A stretch of 12,192 bases of DNA from Methanobrevibacter sp. (lineage in GTDB: Archaea > Methanobacteriota > Methanobacteria > Methanobacteriales > Methanobacteriaceae). The stretch lies in the NCBI GenBank assembly GCA_021442885.1, contig JABUVA010000008.1:16478-28669 (forward strand). The letters run 5' to 3'. The notes under the pieces are model-generated. The model did not search any database and was not told the DNA's origin. It saw nothing but the letters and a program-made list of their open reading frames with translations. Shown one piece after another: positions 1 to 5,863 of this stretch (positions are counted from its first letter, which is position 1; every line of letters starts with the position of its first letter). A program made the position numbers and the translations under genes.

Positions 1-257
1 AAAAAATATATGAAAAAGGAACAGAGCATGGTGGTGAAATTAATAAAGTAGCTATTATTGGAACAGTATCACGTTCAATAGCAAATCAACTTAACTTACC
101 TGTTGATATTGAATTTGCAGTAGCTGCTGGAACTGCAAATGCCTGTAGAAAAGGATTAAATGTTTTAGTATTATCTGTTGGAGATATGACAAAAGCATTT
201 ATTCGTGAACTTGAAGATGAAAAAATCAAGTTTAACATTATAGATGGAGTAAAATAG
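1..257 (+). CDS. 3' end of an unidentified gene (last 84 codons)
   Basis: An open frame enters from the left edge (first full codon at base 3) and stops at TAG 255-257, giving 84 C-terminal residues. I do not recognise the family. The piece looks like an alpha/beta fold: a strand-like stretch (VAIIGTV), an AVAAGTANA segment, a second hydrophobic strand (LNVLVLSVGDM) and an amphipathic helix (TKAFIRELEDE), ending in FNIIDGVK. AVAAGTANA faintly recalls the C-terminal part of PfkB-type sugar kinases, but the residues around it do not fit that family well, so no function is assigned. Codon use matches the neighbouring genes. It converges on the helicase gene, with 11 bases between the two stop codons. 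Confidence 0.75.
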   Translation, partial: KIYEKGTEHGGEINKVAIIGTVSRSIANQLNLPVDIEFAVAAGTANACRKGLNVLVLSVGDMTKAFIRELEDEKIKFNIIDGVK

Positions 258-278
258 AGAAGAATATTTTATTCTTCT
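258..278. terminator. Hairpin between convergent genes, possible bidirectional terminator
   Basis: A perfect 9-bp inverted repeat (arms 258-266 and 270-278, AGAAGAATA and TATTCTTCT) with a 3-base loop lies across the junction of the two convergent genes. The right arm covers the last codons and stop of the helicase gene. The plus-strand exit is followed by only a short TT, and the minus-strand exit by CTCTATTTT, so the T tracts are weak. Termination is inferred from position and symmetry. Confidence 0.45.
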
Positions 279-1558
279 TTAACTAATTTTAAAAGTGCAG
301 CTGCAACTTCTAATGTTGTAAAATCTTTTTTTGTAAAATCTTTAATAGCTCTCCTATATTCTTTCAAATCCTCTTTTTTAATAGTATTTTTAATTTCATT
401 AAAAATCAATTTATTTTTAATATTATTCATTTCATTAAAATCTGGAATTTGTTGTTTTTTAATTTTTGATTTGGTAATTTTACGAATATTGTTTAAAAGT
501 TTATGTTCTTTAGGTTCTACAAAAGTAAATGCATATCCTATATTACCTGCACGAGCTGTTCTTCCTATTCTATGAACATAGTACTCAGGATTTTGAGGAA
601 GGTCATAGTTAAATACAATTTCAACATTAGGTACATCGATTCCACGAGCCGCCACATCAGTAGCTATAAGGATTTCAATATCCCCTCTGCGAAATTTATT
701 CATAACCTTATCACGATTCTTTTGATCAATATCACCATGAATACCCTCAACAGAATAACCTCTACTTTTAAGACGGCGAACAACATAATCTACCCTTCTT
801 TTAGTATTACAAAAAACAAGCCCTAAATCAACATCATAAACATCAATAAGACGACATAAAGCATCTAATTTTTGCCTATCATCAACATTATAATAATATT
901 CAGTAATCTCAGGAACAGTCATTTGTTTTGAAGAAACCTTTAAAAATTCAGGTTTTCTTTGATAAAACTTAGCTATTCTTTTAATTTCATCAGGGACAGT
1001 AGCTGAAAAAAGTAAAGTCTGTCTTTGCTTTGGAGTGTGTCTTAAAATCTTTTCAATATCCTCTCTAAAACCCATATCTAACATTTCATCAGCTTCATCT
1101 AACACAACAGTTTCAATCCCTATTAAATCAAGAGTTCCTCTCTCAATATGATCTAAAATACGACCAGGAGTTCCAATAACAATATGAACCCCTTTCTTTA
1201 AAACCCTAATCTGGCGACCAATAGGCTGACCTCCATAAACAGGAAGAACTTTAAGCTTTTTAATATTAGAACCTAATTTAGAAATTTCATTAGCAACCTG
1301 AATAGATAACTCTCTAGTAGGACAAATAACAATAGCTTGAGGAGATTTATCCTTAATAAAAATCTTTTGAAGTAAAGGAATACCAAAAGCTACTGTCTTA
1401 CCAGTGCCTGTTTGTGCCTGACCTATAATATCTTTTCCTTTTAAAGCCTCAGGTATTGTAATTTTTTGAATAGCACTAGGTTCTTCAAATCCCATATCTT
1501 TAACTGCTTTTTTAATATTATTAGAAATATTAAAATCATCAAATGTTGTTATACTCAT
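269..1558 (-). CDS. DEAD-box ATP-dependent RNA helicase
   Basis: This encodes a 429-residue DEAD-box helicase, which uses ATP to unwind short RNA duplexes, probably during ribosome assembly, mRNA turnover or growth in the cold. All core motifs are visible in order: the Q motif (GFEEPSAIQ), Walker A (AQTGTGKT), PTRELSIQ, TPGRILD, the DEAD box, SAT, FCNTKRR, ATDVAARGID and HRIGRTARAG. A short basic, Lys-rich tail follows. Length is normal for the minimal two-RecA-domain bacterial/archaeal type (CsdA/RhlE-like). I chose ATG at 1558; a TTG three codons upstream (1567) is also in frame. Neither has a Shine-Dalgarno motif. A TATA-like box near 1588-1596 predicts transcription starting only a few bases before the ATG, so the mRNA is probably nearly leaderless. 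The gene is divergent from the Cas4-like nuclease gene. Confidence 0.95.
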   Translation of the reverse strand: MSITTFDDFNISNNIKKAVKDMGFEEPSAIQKITIPEALKGKDIIGQAQTGTGKTVAFGIPLLQKIFIKDKSPQAIVICPTRELSIQVANEISKLGSNIKKLKVLPVYGGQPIGRQIRVLKKGVHIVIGTPGRILDHIERGTLDLIGIETVVLDEADEMLDMGFREDIEKILRHTPKQRQTLLFSATVPDEIKRIAKFYQRKPEFLKVSSKQMTVPEITEYYYNVDDRQKLDALCRLIDVYDVDLGLVFCNTKRRVDYVVRRLKSRGYSVEGIHGDIDQKNRDKVMNKFRRGDIEILIATDVAARGIDVPNVEIVFNYDLPQNPEYYVHRIGRTARAGNIGYAFTFVEPKEHKLLNNIRKITKSKIKKQQIPDFNEMNNIKNKLIFNEIKNTIKKEDLKEYRRAIKDFTKKDFTTLEVAAALLKLVKEE

Positions 1559-1580
1559 AAAAATCAATATTATATTAGTT

Positions 1581-1598
1581 TTTTAAAATATAAAAATA
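1581..1598. promoter_or_regulatory. AT-rich core promoter shared by helicase and nuclease genes (inferred)
   Basis: The 82-bp divergent gap holds one prominent TATA-like block, TTTTAAAATATAAAAATA, readable on both strands. Leftward, TTTTTATAT lies about 34 bases before the helicase ATG. Rightward, the same block lies about 50 bases before the nuclease ATG. A weaker AT stretch around 1611-1620 could serve the nuclease instead. This is inferred from spacing only. Confidence 0.4.
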
Positions 1599-1640
1599 CA
1601 ACCAAAAATAATTATTAAAACAAAAAACAAATTAGTAAAT

Positions 1641-2327
1641 ATGGAAAATAAACTAATAAACACAAATAATAATGATTATGAGGTAGAAAAACACCCATCT
1701 ATAAAAGGTGTTCAAATAATAGAAGGAAAAAATAACTTTCCAATAAGCTGGTTAAACCAACAAGGATACTGTGAATGGCAAATATACCTACAATACTTTA
1801 AAGATATTCAAGTTGGCCCAACATCAGCTATGAAAAAAGGAACAAAAGTACATAATGAACTAGAAGATAAATTTAAAGAAACAGCAGAAATTGCAACATT
1901 TGAAGAAGTTGTAAAACTTTCAAAAGAAACAAAAACATTATCAAGAGAAGTATTTGTAATATCTGCTGAAAATGGAATTAGAGGTTTTATTGATGAAATA
2001 CAAATGACACCTGATGAATTTATAATAATTGATGATAAACCAGGAACCAAACCTTATAATTCAACAATAAACCAAGTAAGAGCATATTGTCTTGCATTTA
2101 AAGAAATTATTGGCAATGATAAAAGAAAAATAAAAGGAGCATTACGTCAAAGAGGAACAGATAATATCTTCTGGAGTGAAGAATTTAATGAAGATGTTGA
2201 AAAATCAATAAAATATGTTTTAAATAGAATGGATGGATTATTTAATGGAACAAAACCATTTATACCAACAAAAAATAAAAATAAATGTAGAAGTTGTAGA
2301 TATCAAAGCTATTGTGAACACTACTAA
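1641..2327 (+). CDS. Stand-alone Cas4/Dna2-like PD-(D/E)XK nuclease with Fe-S cysteines
   Basis: The 228-residue product has the layout of the Cas4/DUF83 family of iron-sulfur DNA exonucleases. Visible are a first cysteine (C44, in GYCEW), a histidine motif (GTKVHNELE, H71), the metal ligands D118 (GFIDE) and D131-x-K133 (IIDDKPG), the QxxxY motif (Q145 to Y149), and a C-terminal cluster C216, C219 and C225. Four cysteines in this one-plus-three arrangement are what Cas4, Dna2 and AddB use to hold a 4Fe-4S cluster. About 40 N-terminal residues before C44 are polar and Asn-rich. No cas1, cas2 or repeat array is in the window, so a CRISPR adaptation role is not supported; a repair or end-processing role is inferred. 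ATG 1641 has no Shine-Dalgarno motif. The stop lies one base from the stop of the convergent gene. Confidence 0.85.
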   Translation: MENKLINTNNNDYEVEKHPSIKGVQIIEGKNNFPISWLNQQGYCEWQIYLQYFKDIQVGPTSAMKKGTKVHNELEDKFKETAEIATFEEVVKLSKETKTLSREVFVISAENGIRGFIDEIQMTPDEFIIIDDKPGTKPYNSTINQVRAYCLAFKEIIGNDKRKIKGALRQRGTDNIFWSEEFNEDVEKSIKYVLNRMDGLFNGTKPFIPTKNKNKCRSCRYQSYCEHY

Positions 2328-2328
2328 C

Positions 2329-2907
2329 TTAAACTACTCTTTTTAAACCTAAATCAAATTTATATTTTTTATAAATTTTATCTAAAATACCATTCCACTC
2401 TTCAGGCTCTATATACCCCTTATTTGGAATTAAATTATCAAAATTAGACTCATTAACATTTAAAATATCACCAAGAACATAACTTAAAGATTTACCAGTA
2501 CATGCTAACTCATAAGGATCATATCCAGTAACAGAAAAAACCCAAAAGTTATCTTCTTTATACTCCTTTTTTAAAGGCTCATACCATGAAAGAATTTTAT
2601 TTTCACTACTTCCAATCTCACCAAGCCCTACAGATAAATAAAAATCCTCACCATCAAATTCAATAGTATCAATACCATCATAACCATTATTTTTTAAATA
2701 ATTTTCTATTTCTTTTTTATTTTTAAAATAACCTAAAACATCGAATTTATCTGGATTTTTATCACATAAATCATAGATTAAATCCTCATCAACATCACAA
2801 ACCTCATAACCCTCAATTTGATGATTAGTATAAGGTTTAAAATCAAGGCAAAAATTATCAAAATAATCTTTATCTAAATACCAAAGAACTTGAACACGAG
2901 AAATCAT
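2329..2907 (-). CDS. Hypothetical acidic protein, last gene of the hypE operon
   Basis: This 192-residue protein belongs to no family I recognise. It is acidic and rich in Asp, Glu, Tyr and Asn, and has no signal peptide or membrane segment, so it is probably cytoplasmic. It is dense in aromatic residues (for example VLWYLDKDYFDNF at the N-terminus and DNFWVFSVTGYDPYEL in the middle). The start is well supported: AGGTG at 2915-2919 sits 7 bases before the ATG. The gene follows the RDD gene by 18 bases on the same strand, so it is probably co-transcribed with it and hypE. Its composition resembles small immunity or partner proteins, but no toxin-like gene is adjacent and I assign no function. 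Confidence 0.8.
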   Translation of the reverse strand: MISRVQVLWYLDKDYFDNFCLDFKPYTNHQIEGYEVCDVDEDLIYDLCDKNPDKFDVLGYFKNKKEIENYLKNNGYDGIDTIEFDGEDFYLSVGLGEIGSSENKILSWYEPLKKEYKEDNFWVFSVTGYDPYELACTGKSLSYVLGDILNVNESNFDNLIPNKGYIEPEEWNGILDKIYKKYKFDLGLKRVV

Positions 2908-2914
2908 GAAAAAA

Positions 2915-2919
2915 CACCT
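2915..2919 (-). promoter_or_regulatory. Shine-Dalgarno site of the hypothetical gene
   Basis: AGGTG on the minus strand, 7 bases before the ATG at 2907. It complements the archaeal 16S rRNA 3' end and fixes the start of a gene with no recognised homologues. Confidence 0.8.
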
Positions 2920-2925
2920 AAAAAG

Positions 2926-3330
2926 TTAGAAACTTTGATTCATAACTACTACAGTATGTGAAAAAACATCAAAAATTCTATCATCTTTACGTACTAACTT
3001 ACCAATAGCCCAATCAAAGATTATAGGAATCCAATAAATTTTAGTTATATTACGAATGAAAGCTTGCATCCATGAAATAGAATAACCTCTATCATCAAGA
3101 ACCTCAATATTCATCAAAGCCTTACCAACAGTAGCACCTTTCTTTTTTTCTAAAACTATAAAATACACTAAAATCCAAATAGGACATATATAGAGTATAA
3201 TAGCGTAAATTTGATATGCTTGATATGGATTTGCAAAAAGTGAAATAATAAATGAAACAATCCACATAATCGCAGAGACTACAAAAAAATCCATAATATA
3301 AGCAACAATTCTTTTTGTAAACATTGACAT
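2926..3330 (-). CDS. RDD family integral membrane protein
   Basis: This is a 134-residue membrane protein of the RDD family, named for conserved Arg-Asp-Asp residues. The family's hallmarks are present: an N-terminal KRIVAYIMDFF segment with R and D in the first helix, the GATVGKALMNIEVLDDRG loop, an AFIRNITK segment, and a final R-x-x-D-x-x-S-H-T motif. Hydrophobic segments lie at about residues 9-32, 40-60 and 95-110. Transport or stress functions have been proposed for some family members; none can be assigned here. The ATG at 3330 was chosen over a second ATG two codons later because AGGTG at 3336-3340 is 5 bases from the first. It starts 12 bases after the hypE stop, so it is probably translated from the hypE transcript. 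Confidence 0.88.
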   Translation of the reverse strand: MSMFTKRIVAYIMDFFVVSAIMWIVSFIISLFANPYQAYQIYAIILYICPIWILVYFIVLEKKKGATVGKALMNIEVLDDRGYSISWMQAFIRNITKIYWIPIIFDWAIGKLVRKDDRIFDVFSHTVVVMNQSF

Positions 3331-3342
3331 AAAAACACCTTT

Positions 3343-4362
3343 TTAACATACTCTTGGAACTGGATCAGCTATTGGAGCTTCAAGAATCCTTTCACCACCA
3401 ATTGGAGTTTCAACAAGAACATATTCTCCTTCTATCACTTCACCAACAATAGCAGCATTCTCACCATACTTCTCACTTTTAATAGCTGCAAGAACTTCTT
3501 CAGCTTTATCAGCTTTAACACCCATTACAACTTTACCTTCATTAGCTACTTCAAATGGATCAATACCTAACATTTCAGAAGCAGCTCGTACTTCTTCCCT
3601 AATTGGAATAGCTTCTTGTTCAAGACGTATTCCCACACCAGATTTAGATGCCATTTCATTAATAGCATTTGCAAATCCTCCACGAGTAGGGTCTTTCATA
3701 GCAGTAATACCACCAATATCTAAAGCTTTTTTAATTATATTCCACATTGGAGCTACATCAGATTGTAAATCAGTTTCAAAACCGAAACCTTCTCTAAAAG
3801 ACATTAAACTAATTCCATGATCTCCAAGAGAACCTGTAATAATAATCTTATCTCCAACATTTAAAGTTGAATCCCTTATAATTTCACCTTTTTTAGCTAC
3901 TCCAATACCAGTTGTAACCATAACAATACCTTCAAGGCTTTCCTGGTCAACAACCTTAGTATCTCCAGTAATTACTGCAACATCAACTTCACTACATGCT
4001 TCATCAAGAGATTTGATTATTCTATCTAAATCTTCAATTGGAAAACCTTCCTGCATAATAATTGCATTAGAAATAGCTAAAGGTTTAGCACCCATAACTG
4101 AAACATCATTTATAGTTCCTGAAGCTGAAATTCTTCCAATATCTCCACCTGGAAAGAACAATGGATCAATAGTATGTCCATCGGTAGTAAACACAATTTC
4201 ATAATCACCTAATGGTATTGTAGCACCATCATCTAAATCTTCTAAGCTAACTCCACCATTTACACTTTTTTTAGTGATATTGTCAAGAACTGTCTTAGAT
4301 ATTAAATTGGCCATTACTTCTCCGCCAGCACCATGATTCATACTAATTTTATCGTCAGACAT
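3343..4362 (-). CDS. hypE: Hydrogenase maturation protein HypE
   Basis: HypE (339 residues) works with HypF to make the cyanide ligands of the [NiFe] hydrogenase active site: it dehydrates a carbamoyl group carried on its C-terminal cysteine to a nitrile. The sequence shows the N-terminal MNHGAGGE motif, the metal and ATP-binding motifs of the PurM/AIR-synthase fold (LDDGATIPLG; FTTDGHTIDPLFFPGGDIG; MKDPTRGGFANAINEMA), and the C-terminal end PVPRVC with the modified cysteine as the last residue. Many homologues end in PRIC; Val for Ile is conservative. The start is set by GGGAG at 4369-4373, 6 bases before the ATG. It heads a probable three-gene operon with the RDD protein and the hypothetical protein. 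Methanogens need it for F420-reducing, heterodisulfide-linked and energy-converting hydrogenases. Confidence 0.96.
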   Translation of the reverse strand: MSDDKISMNHGAGGEVMANLISKTVLDNITKKSVNGGVSLEDLDDGATIPLGDYEIVFTTDGHTIDPLFFPGGDIGRISASGTINDVSVMGAKPLAISNAIIMQEGFPIEDLDRIIKSLDEACSEVDVAVITGDTKVVDQESLEGIVMVTTGIGVAKKGEIIRDSTLNVGDKIIITGSLGDHGISLMSFREGFGFETDLQSDVAPMWNIIKKALDIGGITAMKDPTRGGFANAINEMASKSGVGIRLEQEAIPIREEVRAASEMLGIDPFEVANEGKVVMGVKADKAEEVLAAIKSEKYGENAAIVGEVIEGEYVLVETPIGGERILEAPIADPVPRVC

Positions 4363-4368
4363 TTATAT

Positions 4369-4425
4369 CTCCCATAAAATAATTAAAATTTAATAAGATA
4401 ATATATGTAAAACAAAGTATATAAT
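4369..4425 (-). promoter_or_regulatory. hypE promoter and ribosome binding site
   Basis: A TATA-like box (ATTATATA, minus strand, 4418-4425) lies about 56 bases before the hypE ATG, predicting a start site near 4396 and a leader of about 33 bases. The leader carries GGGAG at 4369-4373. A second candidate TATA (CATATATTA) lies near 4400-4408. The exact start site is inferred. Confidence 0.45.
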
Positions 4426-4458
4426 TATAGTTATTTTTATAAAAAGGTTTTATAATTT

Positions 4459-4500
4459 AAAAAAAAATAGTAGTTAAATAAAAAGAAAAAAAGAATTAAA
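4459..4500 (-). terminator. T-rich terminator after the S8e gene
   Basis: Directly after the S8e stop the minus strand reads into several T runs: TTTTTTTCTTTT at 4481-4492 and a run of nine T at 4459-4467. Oligo-T tracts without a strong hairpin are the normal intrinsic terminators of archaea. They separate S8e from the downstream hypE operon, which has its own promoter. Confidence 0.6.
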
Positions 4501-4504
4501 GAAA

Positions 4505-4888
4505 TTATTCTTTAATTAAAATACCGTTAATAACTCCATCCTGACCAGGTCTAGAAGTTACTTTAGCATTACCTTCAGAAGTTTCTACAATAGCCCCTTT
4601 AGTAATAATATTCCTTCTTACGTAGTTAGGGTTTGCACTGTTTTCAATTACTCCTAAAATATCCAAAACAGAAGTTTTGTTGTTATCAGGATTAGTTACA
4701 TTAATTTTGTTTCCAGCAGATAATCTGAGTTTTTCATTACCTCCACGGGTTCTGATTTTTCTTAATCTTTTATCATCTACTCTTGTTTCAGCTGGATCTC
4801 TACCTAATTGAGCTTTTCTTTTACCATGGTTTGCTTTGAGTCTAGCACCAGATGGACTTCTTATTGATTTTCCTTGAGAAATTGCCAT
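4505..4888 (-). CDS. rps8e: 30S ribosomal protein S8e
   Basis: This 127-residue basic protein is archaeal S8e, a small-subunit ribosomal protein shared with eukaryotes and absent from bacteria. The family start (MAISQGKSIRSPSGARLK), the basic stretch KANHGKRKAQLGRDPAET, the RTRGGNEKLRLSAG segment and the C-terminal GAIVET...SRPGQDGVINGILI region are all present, and the length is normal. GGTGA at 4893-4897, 4 bases before the ATG, sets the start. The gene appears monocistronic: an upstream promoter and a downstream T-rich terminator bound it. Its promoter is flanked by an unusual inverted motif pair, described separately. Confidence 0.97.
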   Translation of the reverse strand: MAISQGKSIRSPSGARLKANHGKRKAQLGRDPAETRVDDKRLRKIRTRGGNEKLRLSAGNKINVTNPDNNKTSVLDILGVIENSANPNYVRRNIITKGAIVETSEGNAKVTSRPGQDGVINGILIKE

Positions 4889-4942
4889 TATTTCACCGAA
4901 TAAATATTAAAATTTTTTCAAATAATAAGTAATCGCAATCTA

Positions 4943-5016
4943 AAAGATACTTTCATTTAAATTATTGGACAAGAAAAAATAATAATTCAAATCTTTGAGA
5001 GCAATAAAGTATCTTA
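4943..5016. repeat. Pair of inverted AAGATACTTT motifs flanking the S8e promoter
   Basis: AAGATACTTT (4944-4953) and its exact reverse complement AAAGTATCTT (5006-5015) lie 52 bases apart. Each is also close to an AAAG-N3-CTTT palindrome. A smaller inverted repeat (TCAAA-TC-TTTGA, 4987-4998) lies between them. The proximal copy touches the putative TATA box of the S8e gene on its downstream side. The element could be a two-site operator or the stem of an RNA structure; the sequence alone cannot decide. Confidence 0.4.
4955..4966 (-). promoter_or_regulatory. Putative S8e TATA box
   Basis: AATAATTTAAAT on the minus strand is the best TATA-like element before the S8e gene. It predicts a start site near 4934 and a leader of about 45 bases ending in the GGTGA site. 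It lies between the two copies of the inverted motif. Inferred from composition and spacing. Confidence 0.4.
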
Positions 5017-5065
5017 AAGAATAATGATAATAAAATATTAATCCTTTCTAATATATAAATGTTTA

Positions 5066-5746
5066 TTAAAAAAATGCATCGAGACTTTGTTGGAATTCAC
5101 CACGAGCCCAATCTTCAAGATCTTTTTTAGAATATCCTAAAGGACCCATAATCCTATAAATAGCTGGAATCATCTGATTATTAATATAATAATTCCTATC
5201 ATATTCTAAACCATCACTATATTCATAAGGGACAGCTTTTTGACTAATAGGACCTTTTCCTTTAACAATAATATATTGAATAATTGTGCCTTTAGTAACT
5301 TTAATTCCATGTTCTTCAATTTGTTTTGCAGCTACAACATGAGGACCAACTTGTTTATAATCATTTAAATTCTTAGTAATTTGGGTATGAATAATTAAAT
5401 CTTTTTTATCGACATTTCCTGATTTAATCTTTTTAAGAATCCTTTTAACTTCATCAATAGCTTTTTGAACATTACCCTCATCAAGAATAGCCATTAAAAC
5501 ATTTTCCTGAGTTTGTTTAACAATTGGTGCCCAATCTCTTCTAACAATTTCAAGGCCTTTAGCTATTATTTCTCCATCTTCAATAACAGCGTATCTTTTT
5601 TTACTTACAAAAAACCCTCGTCTATAAAAGCCTTCATATTCAAGCTCCATACTTTCAGGTAAATTAGCATTAATATAGTTAATAAATTGTTGAGCTTGAG
5701 ATTTAATCTCTTTTTCTAGTTCCAATTGTTCAATTCCATCTTGCAA
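5066..5746 (-). CDS. polB2: DNA polymerase B, small (C-terminal) subunit of the split enzyme
   Basis: The 226-residue product matches only the C-terminal palm and thumb part of family B DNA polymerases: ELEYEGFYRRGFFVSKKRYAV (the KKRY duplex-binding motif at about residues 49-52), GLEIVRRDW, the thumb segments YKQVGPHVVAAK and GKGPIS, and YYINNQMIPAIYRI. The exonuclease domain and the DTD catalytic motif are absent and must be supplied by another polypeptide. In Methanothermobacter, PolB is known to be split this way (MTH1208 plus MTH208, about 223 residues). The last eight residues, QQSLDAFF, form a PCNA-binding (PIP) box. I start the gene at TTG 5746 because GGTG at 5753-5756 lies 6 bases before it and a consensus TATA box lies at 5778-5785. 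An in-frame TTG at 5758 would lie at or upstream of the predicted transcription start. Confidence 0.93.
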   Translation of the reverse strand: MQDGIEQLELEKEIKSQAQQFINYINANLPESMELEYEGFYRRGFFVSKKRYAVIEDGEIIAKGLEIVRRDWAPIVKQTQENVLMAILDEGNVQKAIDEVKRILKKIKSGNVDKKDLIIHTQITKNLNDYKQVGPHVVAAKQIEEHGIKVTKGTIIQYIIVKGKGPISQKAVPYEYSDGLEYDRNYYINNQMIPAIYRIMGPLGYSKKDLEDWARGEFQQSLDAFF

Positions 5747-5752
5747 TAAAAG

Positions 5753-5785
5753 CACCAATTATAAATATTTACTTCAATATATAAA
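5753..5785 (-). promoter_or_regulatory. polB2 TATA box and ribosome binding site that decide a TTG start
   Basis: TTTATATA (minus strand, 5778-5785) matches the archaeal TATA consensus. About 26 bases downstream the expected start site falls near 5756, immediately at the GGTG motif (5753-5756). The TTG at 5746 then has an ideal 6-base spacing and a very short leader, whereas the TTG at 5758 would have none. Confidence 0.6.
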
Positions 5786-5826
5786 ATTATTTACTTTCAT
5801 TTTTAAAGAAAAAATATTAATCCAAA

Positions 5827-5836
5827 ATTTTTAAAT
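5827..5836 (+). promoter_or_regulatory. Putative TATA box of the HAD phosphatase gene
   Basis: TTTTTAAATA, preceded by CCAAAA that could be a BRE, lies about 32 bases before the ATG at 5864. The expected start site is within about 10 bases of the ATG, and no Shine-Dalgarno motif is present, so a leaderless or nearly leaderless mRNA is likely. Confidence 0.4.
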
Positions 5837-5863
5837 AGATTTATAGATATAAATTTAATTTAT

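Noticed and set aside
503..826. Plus-strand open frame of 107 codons inside the helicase gene
   Set aside because: It lies fully antisense to a strongly supported DEAD-box helicase, has a low-complexity Ile/Ser/Asn-rich product and shows no domain or ribosome binding site.
1559..1567. TTG at 1567 as the helicase start
   Set aside because: The ATG three codons later gives the usual start and is equally placed relative to the TATA box; the TTG has no ribosome binding site in its favour.
1808..2050. Minus-strand open frame inside the Cas4-like gene
   Set aside because: Antisense shadow covering the catalytic motifs of the real gene; Ser/Ile-rich product without family features.
1641..2327. Part of a CRISPR-Cas locus or casposon
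   Set aside because: No cas1, other cas genes, polymerase-casposase module, terminal repeats or direct-repeat array was seen in the window; polB2 is a housekeeping split polymerase, not a casposon polymerase.
3122..3349. Minus-strand open frame overlapping the RDD gene in another frame
   Set aside because: Cys/Tyr/Phe-rich translation of the RDD gene in a shifted frame; the RDD frame has the family motifs and the ribosome binding site.
4013..4204. Plus-strand open frame inside hypE
   Set aside because: Antisense to conserved HypE motifs and without its own start signals.
4889..5065. A C/D-box small RNA or tRNA in the gap between S8e and polB2
   Set aside because: No proper C box and D box pair and no tRNA arms could be found on either strand; only the inverted motif pair stands out.
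5747..5758. Upstream TTG (5758) as the polB2 start
   Set aside because: It would sit at or before the predicted transcription start, has no ribosome binding site, and adds residues that include the GGTG motif itself.
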